From contig CAKZGE010000004.1 in assembly GCA_936914845.1 (NCBI GenBank), forward strand, positions 1 to 64,000: a DNA stretch of 64,000 bases. Reading direction: 5' to 3'. This stretch comes from an uncultured Chloracidobacterium sp. (GTDB lineage Bacteria > Acidobacteriota > Blastocatellia > Pyrinomonadales > Pyrinomonadaceae). The translations under genes and the position numbers were made by a program. The notes under the pieces were generated by a model that saw nothing but the letters and a program-made list of their open reading frames with translations, was not told where the DNA came from and did no database searches. This document shows positions 36,259-44,151 of this stretch, piece by piece. Position 1 is the stretch's first letter; every line of letters begins with the position of its first letter.

Positions 36259-36879
36259 ATGAGGAAGCGCGAAGCGGATTCTGTTATCGGCAAGCTGGGC
36301 GAGATCGAGTATGAAAAATGCGGCGGGTCGTTGTATCTCAGACTGCTCGAATCGGACGAGAAAAAGATCGAAGATCTTGCCAAGCTGTCGGGCGAGAAAC
36401 GGTCGATTATTGCGCAGAAGTTGATCCATGCCGCGCTGTCCAGCGATAAGATCAATCTGGGCACGGGAAAGCTCGAAAGTAAGGTCGATGGGCTGATTAG
36501 GAACGAGAGCGAATCGCGGTTCGCTTTAGAGACAATTCTGGACAGGCTTTATAGGCTGGATGACCGTGTCGTAAGTGTCGAAGAGAAGCTCGAAACTAGC
36601 CAGGAAGATAGGCAACAGTCAACCGCGATCTTGCGTGAACTTTACTGCATGATGAGCGTCGCGGTTGCTTCTCTCGATCTAACCTTTTCGAAGCTGCTTG
36701 AGTATACATCGCCGAACGACCGCGAACGAGCCAACAGCGAGCTGGTCGCCGATACCGTTATGGCCAAGCTGCTAGCGCGTTCGATACGAGATCTTGCTCG
36801 CTGCTGCACTTTTCACAACATCGATTTCGATGAAGATTCAGCGAAGGAATTGTACATCACCACGAAGATCAAAGCCTGA
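36259..36879 (+). CDS. Unknown coiled-coil protein with possible ribbon-helix-helix start
   Basis: 206 residues from the ATG at 36259, chosen for the GGGGAG eight bases before it. I recognise no family. Residues about 21-60 (GGSLYLRLLESDEKKIEDLA, then a helix ending QKLIHAAL) look like a ribbon-helix-helix or accessory DNA-binding unit, followed by a coiled coil (about 75-135) and a C-terminal helical part. Together with the adjacent structured gene-free stretch it could be a plasmid-type mobilisation accessory (MobC-like) or partition protein; this is inference from layout. It is the only plus-strand gene in the right half of the element. Confidence 0.65.
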   Translation: MRKREADSVIGKLGEIEYEKCGGSLYLRLLESDEKKIEDLAKLSGEKRSIIAQKLIHAALSSDKINLGTGKLESKVDGLIRNESESRFALETILDRLYRLDDRVVSVEEKLETSQEDRQQSTAILRELYCMMSVAVASLDLTFSKLLEYTSPNDRERANSELVADTVMAKLLARSIRDLARCCTFHNIDFDEDSAKELYITTKIKA

Positions 36880-37194
36880 AGGTGGATGATAAATGCACCA
36901 ACGCTGGCGAAAAAATGTTCCACACGACCATCAGCAGGCCGACAACGATCAAGGCAATCCTTCCCAGAGGGACCGCATCGACACCGAACCCCTCAAGAAA
37001 GGAAGAAAAATAAGCGGAGGGCAGGTAGATAAGGGAAGATAGATAAGTCTTAGAGCCAATAGATCTTTGCAACGGAGGACAGTTTGGTGAACGGATGGGT
37101 TCGAAGGCGTTCCTACTTTAGTCACGGTGACTGGTAGGTTCAAAACTGGAGCAATGGGATTTCTTTGGTGAGATTATAGGTGAGACAAGTAAAA
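36880..37194. other. Gene-free right end of the element
   Basis: About 315 bases with no convincing gene. A minus-strand frame at 36869-37072 would encode 67 residues with one hydrophobic segment but lacks a ribosome site. Right-hand integrase arm sites lie at 37167-37190. Confidence 0.45.
37167..37190. promoter_or_regulatory. Right integrase arm-type sites
   Basis: Two ggtgaga repeats starting at 37167 and 37179, again 12 bases apart, the second continuing as aggtgagacaagt (37178-37190), identical to 23510-23522 at the left end. They lie 40-60 bases inside attR. Confidence 0.7.
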
Positions 37195-37224
37195 AGGGCG
37201 TCTCACAATTTCGTGAAATGCCCT
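37195..37224 (-). terminator. Element-supplied terminator for tRNA-Asn
   Basis: Read on the minus strand, just after the tRNA 3' end, AGGGC..CAC..GTG..GCCCT forms a hairpin followed by TTTTTAC. It replaces the original terminator, which integration moved 14 kb away. Confidence 0.6.
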
Positions 37225-37229
37225 ATTTT

Positions 37230-37306
<77 letters not shown>

Positions 37307-37337
37307 ATATATGGCGGCCCGTGGCGGGCGAACTTAA

Positions 37338-37366
37338 AGATTAGGAATTTATTATCGTGTTGTCAA
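37338..37366 (-). promoter_or_regulatory. Promoter of tRNA-Asn
   Basis: Minus strand: perfect -35 TTGACA (37361-37366), 17-base spacer, -10 TAATCT (37338-37343), about 31 bases before the tRNA 5' end. Confidence 0.8.
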
Positions 37367-37508
37367 GTTGTATAAGCGACGGAAGGTCCCGGGAAGGAAA
37401 AAAGGAAACTCGAACAGGCGGAAACCGGCGGGCGATCGTCGTTATCCGTGTTAGTATCTGTTGCATTACGTGTTAATATCGCCGCACAAATGCGAGGGGA
37501 ACGGAAAC

Positions 37509-37919
37509 ATGGCCGATGCAAAAAACAAGACCGTGGCGAACGACGCCAATGTAGAAGATCATTTGAATACGATCGCAGACGACAAAAAGCGTGCCGACGC
37601 ATTTCGTATTTTGAGCATAATGTCGGAGGCGAGCGGTGAAGAGGCGACGATGTGGGGCAATGCGATAATCGGGTTTGGCAAGCGGCGGTTAACTTATGAA
37701 TCCGGCCGCGAGCAGGAATGGATGCGGGCCGGCTTTTCACCCCGGAGCTCAAAATTTGCTTTTTATCTATTTGGCGACGACGGCGGCCGCGAAGAGATAT
37801 TGTCGCGATTAGGCAAATATTCCTCCGGAAAATCGTGTCTGTATATAAATAAGCTGGCAGATGTGGACGAAAATGTGCTGGCGGAACTGATCCGATATTC
37901 CGTGGCGGCAACGGACTAG
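37509..37919 (+). CDS. DUF1801 domain protein
   Basis: 136 residues from the ATG at 37509 (MADAKNK); an in-frame upstream start would add unlike residues. The DUF1801 (YdhG/YjbR-neighbour) pattern is clear: EDHLNTIADDKKRADAFRIL, TMWGNAIIGFGKRRLTYESG, and the C-terminal GKYSSGKSCLYINKLADVDE. Small cytoplasmic protein of unknown function. It lies 80 bases before guaA on the same strand and may share transcripts, but guaA has its own -10-like sequence. Confidence 0.85.
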   Translation: MADAKNKTVANDANVEDHLNTIADDKKRADAFRILSIMSEASGEEATMWGNAIIGFGKRRLTYESGREQEWMRAGFSPRSSKFAFYLFGDDGGREEILSRLGKYSSGKSCLYINKLADVDENVLAELIRYSVAATD

Positions 37920-37961
37920 GCGGCAGCCGCGGCGGCTTTTCGCTTTCTCGCATAAAAGCTC

Positions 37962-37967
37962 TATAAT
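37962..37967 (+). promoter_or_regulatory. Probable -10 element of guaA
   Basis: Perfect TATAAT 31 bases before the guaA start codon; the matching -35 (around ttcgct, 37939-37944) is weak. Confidence 0.5.
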
Positions 37968-37998
37968 TTTTGTTTACATTCGAACAGGAGTTTAAAAC

Positions 37999-39543
37999 TT
38001 GCAGCACGAGATCATCATAATCCTTGATTTTGGTTCGCAGTACACACAGCTGATCGCTCGCCGCGTTCGCGAACAAGGCGTTTATTGCGAGATACTTCCA
38101 TTTCATATTTCAGCAGAGGCAATTGCAGAGCGTTCGCCAAAGGGTGTCATTCTTTCGGGCGGGCCGTCCAGTGTTACGGACGAAGACGCTCCGCGTGTGG
38201 CGGGCGATCTTTATGAAAAGGTCAATGCCCCCATTTTGGGCATTTGTTATGGAATGCAAATGGTAGCGGTCGATCTGGGCGGGTTGAGCGAACCGGCCGC
38301 TCGCCGCGAATACGGCCACGCCAAATTAAAGGTGCTGAGCGGATCAACAAAGCTTTTTAACGAATTGCCGTTCGAAATGGACGTTTGGATGAGCCACGGC
38401 GACCACGTTACACAATTGCCGGCCGGATTTCACACTACTGCAACGACCGGAGACGTTATTACTGCGATCGAAAACGACGAGCGACGGATCTATTGTGTGC
38501 AGTTTCACCCGGAAGTTTCGCATACGCCGCAGGGACGCGAAGTGCTGCGAAATTTTTTGTTCAACGTCTGCGGCTGTAGGGGCGATTGGACGCCCGCGAA
38601 GTTCATTGAAGAAGAGGTGGAAAAGATCCGCGAGATCGCCGGCGATACAGACCGGGTGGTTTGCGGGCTGAGCGGCGGAGTCGATTCGACCGTTGCGGCC
38701 GCCCTTGTGCAAAAGGCGATCGGCGACCGGCAGACTTGCATCTTTGTAAATAACGGGTTGTTACGGGCGAACGAATTCGAAGAGACATTACAGGCTTATC
38801 GTGAACACCTGCAATTGAACGTCGTGGGTGTTGATGCGTCTGAGCGGTTTTACGATGCGCTAAAGGGCCTGACCGATCCAGAGCAGAAGCGCAAAGCTAT
38901 CGGCCGCACTTTTATTGAGTTATTTGAAGCGGAGGCACGAAAGATCGGCAGCGTAAAATGGTTGGTACAGGGAACTCTATACCCGGACGTGATCGAATCC
39001 GTCAGCCTGCGTGGTTCATCCGTTACGATAAAATCGCACCACAATGTCGGCGGCTTGCCGGAAAAGATGGACCTTAAATTGATCGAGCCGCTGCGAGAGC
39101 TTTTTAAGGACGAGGTGCGAAAGATCGGTGCCGATCTCGGCATTCCGGCCGATATTCTGCAGCGACATCCTTTTCCCGGTCCGGGGCTCGGGGTTCGGAT
39201 CTTGGGTGAGGTCACAGCCGAAAAGGTCGAATTGCTGCAAAAGGCCGATCGCATTTTCATCGAAGAACTTAAAATAGAAAACTTGTATCAAAGCGTTTGG
39301 CAAGCATTTGTGGTTTTGCTGCCGATACAATCGGTGGGGGTGATGGGGGATTTTCGAACGTATGAACAGGCGGCCGCCCTGCGGGCCGTTACTTCCACAG
39401 ACGGGATGACCGCTGATTGGGCCCGGCTGCCTCTGGAATTTCTGGCGAAGGTTTCTTCGCGGATCACCAGCGAGGTCCGAGGAATCAATCGAATAGTTTA
39501 TGACCTCACGTCGAAACCGCCGGGCACGATCGAATGGGAGTGA
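37999..39543 (+). CDS. guaA: GMP synthase (glutamine-hydrolysing)
   Basis: 514 residues, normal length. The N-terminal class I glutamine amidotransferase domain has the nucleophile Cys in GICYGMQM (about residue 79) and the His/Glu pair in HPEVSHT. The ATP-pyrophosphatase P-loop is GLSGGVDST (about 223-231), followed by the C-terminal dimerisation domain ending TSKPPGTIEWE, the conserved GuaA terminus. Converts XMP to GMP using glutamine and ATP in the cytoplasm. The start is TTG at 37999, supported by CAGGAG eight bases upstream and by alignment of the family N-terminus (IIILDFGSQYTQLIARRVRE). Confidence 0.98.
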   Translation: MQHEIIIILDFGSQYTQLIARRVREQGVYCEILPFHISAEAIAERSPKGVILSGGPSSVTDEDAPRVAGDLYEKVNAPILGICYGMQMVAVDLGGLSEPAARREYGHAKLKVLSGSTKLFNELPFEMDVWMSHGDHVTQLPAGFHTTATTGDVITAIENDERRIYCVQFHPEVSHTPQGREVLRNFLFNVCGCRGDWTPAKFIEEEVEKIREIAGDTDRVVCGLSGGVDSTVAAALVQKAIGDRQTCIFVNNGLLRANEFEETLQAYREHLQLNVVGVDASERFYDALKGLTDPEQKRKAIGRTFIELFEAEARKIGSVKWLVQGTLYPDVIESVSLRGSSVTIKSHHNVGGLPEKMDLKLIEPLRELFKDEVRKIGADLGIPADILQRHPFPGPGLGVRILGEVTAEKVELLQKADRIFIEELKIENLYQSVWQAFVVLLPIQSVGVMGDFRTYEQAAALRAVTSTDGMTADWARLPLEFLAKVSSRITSEVRGINRIVYDLTSKPPGTIEWE

Positions 39544-39656
39544 CCACGGGTGTATTGATATGATGCATTTGTGACTGGTACGCCCTTTGCAGAACATCTT
39601 TGCAAATAGTTGCGCGCTTCTCTGAAAAGTTTAGCCGGCAACGAGGGAGGATACAA

Positions 39657-41246
39657 ATGCAAAATAAAGCCATATATTCATTGCTTTTTGCCGTTTCGCT
39701 GTTATTTTCGGCGTTATCGGCGGATGCCCAAAACACAAGGGCGACAAATCGCCAGATCCAAGCACTTCTAACGCGTATCGATACAAAGACAGAAGTTTTT
39801 CGAAGTGAAGTGGAGCGGCGAATAGTTGCTCAACGAAGGACAAATCGGGATTTTGACGATTCGATCCGCGGTTCTATCGACGATCTTTCGAATGCCCGAA
39901 GAGATCTGAACCGACGGGTCAGTTCGAGAAATGCGACGTCGGACGATGTCGAACAGGTTCTGAGCCGAGCTTGGAACATTGATGATTATTTGAAAAGAAA
40001 CAGACTGGGCGGTTCGGCGGACAGCCAATGGGCATCGCTACGCTCGGACCTGCAAACGCTGGCCGGATACTATAACGTAAATTTCAATTGGAATCGGGGC
40101 AGCGGCTATGGCAGCGGCACCGGCTCCTGGAGCGGAAGCGGCAGCGGTAGCGGTAGCGGCGGTTGGAACAACGGCGGGAACTGGAACGATGGCCGAGGCG
40201 GCAATTTTGATTCGCGTATCACCGGTACCTACCGTCTTAATTCGGCTCAAAGCGATGACATTTCGGCGGTGCTGGACCGTGAATTACGAACGATCAACAG
40301 CAACAATCGCGAACGCATGCGGCGCAACCTGGAACGCCGGTTCAATTCACCGAACGAGCTGGCGATAGAAAAACGCGGGCAAACTGTCACTATTGCATCC
40401 GATATGGCCGCCGCGGTAACGGTGCAGGCCGATGGCCGCTCCGTCAGCGAGACGACAGATCGCGGCCGCACGATCACTACCACGACAACTGCCACGCGTG
40501 AAGCGGTGACGATCGCGACGTCGGGGGATAGAGCAAACGATTTCAGTATCTCGTTCCAACCTGATGGACGAGACCGGTTGCGTGTAACTAAGCAATTGTT
40601 CTTGGAAAATCAGAACCGCACGGTGTCCGTAACTTCTGTATATGACAAAAGTTCGAATACTGCTCAGTGGCCGAATGTAGTTGACCGTCCGAATTGGAAC
40701 GGCAATGCCGGGAACGGGCAGTTTTACATACCGAACGGAACGCAAATAAATGCGGTTTTGCGGAACAAGATTTCGAGCAAGGAATCGCAGGTCGGCGACC
40801 GCTTCTCAATGGAGATCACTTTGCCGAGTCAATATCAGGGAGCGGTGATCGAGGGTGTTTTGACAGAGGCGAAAAGTTCGGGCCGGGTTAGCGGCAGAGC
40901 CAATCTAAATTTAGAATTTGATACGGTCCGTTTTAACGGCCGGACATATTCTTTCGGCGGCATCATCGATTCGGCCCGTGCATCAAATGGCGACAGCATA
41001 ACGATCAACAACGAGGGTTCGATCCGCGACAACAATCAAACCACGAGGACCGTGACGCGTGCCGGTATCGGTGCAGCCGTCGGAGCCCTGATCGGTGCCA
41101 TCGCCGGCGGAGGTTCGGGAGCAGCGATCGGAGCCGGTGCGGGAGCCGGTTCGGTGCTGATACAGGGTCGCGACAATCTGATCATGGACCAGGGCAGTAC
41201 TTTTACAATAACTGCTACGGCCCCGGCAAATATGGGCAGAAATTGA
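39657..41246 (+). CDS. Secreted protein with Gly/Ser linker and C-terminal glycine zipper
   Basis: 529 residues from the ATG at 39657, which has GGGAGG upstream; an earlier in-frame ATG at 39600 would precede the signal peptide. Signal peptide about 1-25 (ending LSADAQN). Then an alpha-helical Arg-rich region, a Gly/Ser/Trp-rich linker (about 143-180), a beta-rich domain (NELAIEKRGQTVTIASDMAA onward), a domain beginning YIPNGTQINAVLRNKISSKE that resembles TrbI/BON-like outer-surface beta domains, and a glycine zipper (GIGAAVGALIGAIAGGGSGA) that could insert in a membrane or polymerise. No named function; probably an outer-surface protein. A terminator follows. Confidence 0.75.
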   Translation: MQNKAIYSLLFAVSLLFSALSADAQNTRATNRQIQALLTRIDTKTEVFRSEVERRIVAQRRTNRDFDDSIRGSIDDLSNARRDLNRRVSSRNATSDDVEQVLSRAWNIDDYLKRNRLGGSADSQWASLRSDLQTLAGYYNVNFNWNRGSGYGSGTGSWSGSGSGSGSGGWNNGGNWNDGRGGNFDSRITGTYRLNSAQSDDISAVLDRELRTINSNNRERMRRNLERRFNSPNELAIEKRGQTVTIASDMAAAVTVQADGRSVSETTDRGRTITTTTTATREAVTIATSGDRANDFSISFQPDGRDRLRVTKQLFLENQNRTVSVTSVYDKSSNTAQWPNVVDRPNWNGNAGNGQFYIPNGTQINAVLRNKISSKESQVGDRFSMEITLPSQYQGAVIEGVLTEAKSSGRVSGRANLNLEFDTVRFNGRTYSFGGIIDSARASNGDSITINNEGSIRDNNQTTRTVTRAGIGAAVGALIGAIAGGGSGAAIGAGAGAGSVLIQGRDNLIMDQGSTFTITATAPANMGRN

Positions 41247-41282
41247 TCTCCGGAACTGTAAAAGATCAAGGTTCGGTTATCA

Positions 41283-41320
41283 AAAGGGTGAGCAGCTGTT
41301 GCTGGCTCGCCCTTTATTTT
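41283..41320 (+). terminator. Terminator between converging genes
   Basis: Stem AAAGGGTGAGC / GCTCGCCCTTT (one G-T pair) then ATTTT. It ends the 39657 gene and overlaps the last codons of the convergent lipoprotein gene, so it may work in both directions. Confidence 0.75.
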
Positions 41321-42168
41321 GCACGCGATATCGGAAAGGTCTGCCCGTCTGCCCGATAAAAAGTGCCGGAGTTATAATTTTCATCGTCGAAAACGAAGCG
41401 GTTAGTGCCTCCGTTTTTCGCCGGCTCGGATTCGAACGAATTTCCCTGTTGATAAAAGTAATATTCCGAACCGGAGCCTTTCGCCCAACGGATCTTGAAC
41501 GCTTGGCGGTCGGGTGTCACAGTACACGTGGTGTCGCCAATGCGAAAAGTGCCTTCAAATTCACCGTTTATATTTTTGACCGGCGGGGCGTTGCCGGAAG
41601 GTTTGCCGTAGGTATCCTTTAAGATCTTTAACAATGAGCCATCAGGATAATTTATATCGGCGATCTTCCATTCATTGTTGATCAAATTAAGCGTAAAGTC
41701 GATCTTTTGGCCGAGCTCGTAATTTTTGAAGCTGACAGGTACTACGGCTTTTTCGCCTTCGACGGCCGCTTTGCCGAAGACGAGGTTCGAGATCTTTACG
41801 TCCTGGGTGTTATAGAGCGGATCTGCTCCGAGGGCACCGATCTCATCCAGCGGGTTGGTGGCATCTCTCCATAAAAGATCCGCCAATTGTTTTGTAAAAT
41901 ACCTATCGAGCAATTTACGGTCTTTGGTTTGGTTAAAAGGGCCCTTGTTGGCGTCGTGCTGTTTGTAAAGCTGGGCAACGAGCAGTTCGGGCGAGCCGAC
42001 CGGAACCTCGGCTGCACCGCCGGACGGTTCCGCATTGGCAAAAGGATCTGTATTGGTTTGGACCGCGGGCTGAGAAGCGGAATTGTTTTCTGAACCGTTA
42101 TTGCAGGCAAAACCCGTTAATAAAAGCAATGAAAAGGCGATCGCTGCCGAAAATAAGGTATCTCTCAT
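41314..42168 (-). CDS. Lipoprotein, DUF3828-like
   Basis: 284 residues with a lipoprotein signal ending in LTGFAC (Cys about 22). After an Asn/Ala/Pro-rich linker, residues about 60-190 look like DUF3828: VAQLYKQHDANKGPF, RYFTKQLADLLWRD, then NNEWKIADINYPDG. The last 85 residues are a separate beta domain (GEFEGTFRIGDTTCTVTPD ... FVFDDENYNSGTFYRADG) that resembles small periplasmic barrel domains of unknown role. Membrane-anchored, probably on the periplasmic side. Single gene, convergent with the previous and divergent from the M61 peptidase gene. Function unknown. Confidence 0.72.
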   Translation of the reverse strand: MRDTLFSAAIAFSLLLLTGFACNNGSENNSASQPAVQTNTDPFANAEPSGGAAEVPVGSPELLVAQLYKQHDANKGPFNQTKDRKLLDRYFTKQLADLLWRDATNPLDEIGALGADPLYNTQDVKISNLVFGKAAVEGEKAVVPVSFKNYELGQKIDFTLNLINNEWKIADINYPDGSLLKILKDTYGKPSGNAPPVKNINGEFEGTFRIGDTTCTVTPDRQAFKIRWAKGSGSEYYFYQQGNSFESEPAKNGGTNRFVFDDENYNSGTFYRADGQTFPISRAK

Positions 42169-42277
42169 AGATCAAAATATGAAAAAGTTTTAGACATATC
42201 CTAAATGAATACGCGACAGAGAACAAAAATTCGAATTACCTGAAACCTGGCGGAAGGAAAAATAGTAATACTAAACT

Positions 42278-44062
42278 ATGAAAACGCTTCGTTCGCTGTA
42301 TTTTGTTTTTGTCGCCGTCACGTTTCTTTTTACTGCCGCATCCGGGGCATCGGCACAGGGAACACGACTAAGTATCGATCATACCGTCGAACTGGCAGAC
42401 GCTGCTAATAGACAATTTCACATTACAACGGAGATCAAAAATATTCGGCAGGACCGGCTCGATCTATCGCTCCCGACATGGACGCCGGGTTGGTACACGG
42501 TCGAGAATTACGCCAAGAATATTCTGCGGCTGCGCATCACGGATAGCAAGGGGAATGTTATCAGCCACACGATGTCGCGAAAGCAAACGTGGAACGTGCC
42601 GACAAAAGGCATCGATGCAATAAAGGTGGACTATTTTTATCGGGCTGAGGTGTTGGCGCTAAACCAAGCTAAGATCGCCGATGATTACGCTTTCTTTACT
42701 GGAATAGAGCTATTCATGCAGCCGGAGGGCCACCGCGACGAGCCGAGCCGGGTCCATTTCAAAATACCGCAGGATTGGAAATTGATCACAGCGCTAAAAG
42801 AAACGCAGGACCCGATGACGTTCATCGCGGACAATTACGACACGCTTGTTGATGCTCCGGTCGAAATGGGTAAATTTGACGTGCACGAATTCAAGGTGGA
42901 TGGAAAGCCGCACTATTTCGTGGCTAACCCCGCGGGTTCTTTCAGCGAGGCAAAATCGAAGCAGTTCATCGAAATGCTAACGAAGGTAGCATTGGTGCAA
43001 AAAGAGATCTTTGGTGATCTGCCCTACGAAAAATACGTCTATTTTTATTTTTTTGCTCCGCCGGAATCCAATGCCGGCGGCGCCCTGGAACATTTGAATT
43101 CATTTGTAGCCTTTGCTCCGCCCGGCGATGTAGCAACGCCGCAGATGCTGATAACAACCGCGGCTCATGAATTTTTTCATCTATGGAATGTGAAGCGGTT
43201 TCGGCCGGCGGAGATGTGGCCCTACGATTATTCGCGAGAGAATGAAACGCCGCTGTTATGGCTTTCAGAAGGATTTACGAACTACTATGCGAATGTGGCG
43301 GTCTATCGGGCCGGGTTGATCGGCGAGGAACAGTTTATTCGACGAGCGGCCGGAGCCGCGGCAGGCGTTGAAAATAACGAAGCTCGCCAATATATTTCGC
43401 CGGCTAATGCATCGGTATCGACGTGGCTCGGCTATGATTCACCGCAAGCTTTCAGCATCTCCTATTACACGCAGGGGCAGAATATCGCCGCATTGCTCGA
43501 TCTTGTGATCCGCCGCGACACACAGGGAAAACACAGCTTGGACGATGTGATGCGTTCCCTTTATAACGACTTCTACAAGAAGGGTCGCGGATTTCGAAGC
43601 GACGATGTTCTTTCGATAGTAAATAAACTGACGAAAAAGGATAACAGCGAATTTTTCCGGCGCTATATCTTTGGTACAGATGTGCCGGATTATGCGTCTA
43701 TCTTCGGCTATGCGGGATTTGAATTTTCGCGTATCGAGACACAGGAGCCGGACTACGGGTTTGACGGCCGCATAAGAGCGAACAGAATGCGCGTGCAGAA
43801 TGTCATTGAAAATTCAGCCGCGCAGGCCGCAGGATTAAAGACCGGTGACGTGATCGTAAAAATAGATGGAAAGAGCTTAGAGGAATTTGACCTGCGTTCG
43901 GCTGCGGGGAAAGAGACCGTGTTTGAGATCGAACGCGACGGCAAGCCCGGATCAGTGAAGTTTACGGTCGGTTCTCGAAAGGGCGAATTTTTTCAATTGA
44001 AGAGGAACGAAAAAAGCACTACAGAACAGGACAATATTCGCCGCAGCTGGCTAAAACGATGA
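42278..44062 (+). CDS. M61 family metallopeptidase with PDZ domain
   Basis: 594 residues with a signal peptide (about 1-27, ending GASAQG). N-terminal beta domain opening with an IDHTVELADAANRQFHITTE-type segment and SLPTWTPGWYTVENYAKNI, typical of glycyl aminopeptidase M61 proteins. The zinc site is HEFFHLWN (H297, E298, H301) with the third ligand Glu331 in LSEGFTNYYA. A PDZ domain occupies about 495-575 (NSAAQAAGLKTGDVIVKIDG). It should be a periplasmic or secreted aminopeptidase. Single gene, divergent from the lipoprotein. Confidence 0.93.
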   Translation: MKTLRSLYFVFVAVTFLFTAASGASAQGTRLSIDHTVELADAANRQFHITTEIKNIRQDRLDLSLPTWTPGWYTVENYAKNILRLRITDSKGNVISHTMSRKQTWNVPTKGIDAIKVDYFYRAEVLALNQAKIADDYAFFTGIELFMQPEGHRDEPSRVHFKIPQDWKLITALKETQDPMTFIADNYDTLVDAPVEMGKFDVHEFKVDGKPHYFVANPAGSFSEAKSKQFIEMLTKVALVQKEIFGDLPYEKYVYFYFFAPPESNAGGALEHLNSFVAFAPPGDVATPQMLITTAAHEFFHLWNVKRFRPAEMWPYDYSRENETPLLWLSEGFTNYYANVAVYRAGLIGEEQFIRRAAGAAAGVENNEARQYISPANASVSTWLGYDSPQAFSISYYTQGQNIAALLDLVIRRDTQGKHSLDDVMRSLYNDFYKKGRGFRSDDVLSIVNKLTKKDNSEFFRRYIFGTDVPDYASIFGYAGFEFSRIETQEPDYGFDGRIRANRMRVQNVIENSAAQAAGLKTGDVIVKIDGKSLEEFDLRSAAGKETVFEIERDGKPGSVKFTVGSRKGEFFQLKRNEKSTTEQDNIRRSWLKR

Positions 44063-44151
44063 AGGCTTAGCGGGCTGGAGGAACAATGCGGGCGATGATC
44101 TCTAAAACCTTTCGGTCAGAAACGGTATTTAATCGCCCGCACCGGCATCGG

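Noticed and set aside
36869..37072. Minus-strand frame of 67 codons with one hydrophobic segment
   Set aside because: No ribosome site, and it overlaps the end of the better-supported 36259-36879 gene; insufficient evidence for a small membrane protein.
37363..38106. Long minus-strand frame over the DUF1801 gene and the start of guaA
   Set aside because: It lies opposite two well-supported genes, has Arg/Ser/Pro-rich low-complexity content typical of a shadow frame, and no ribosome site.
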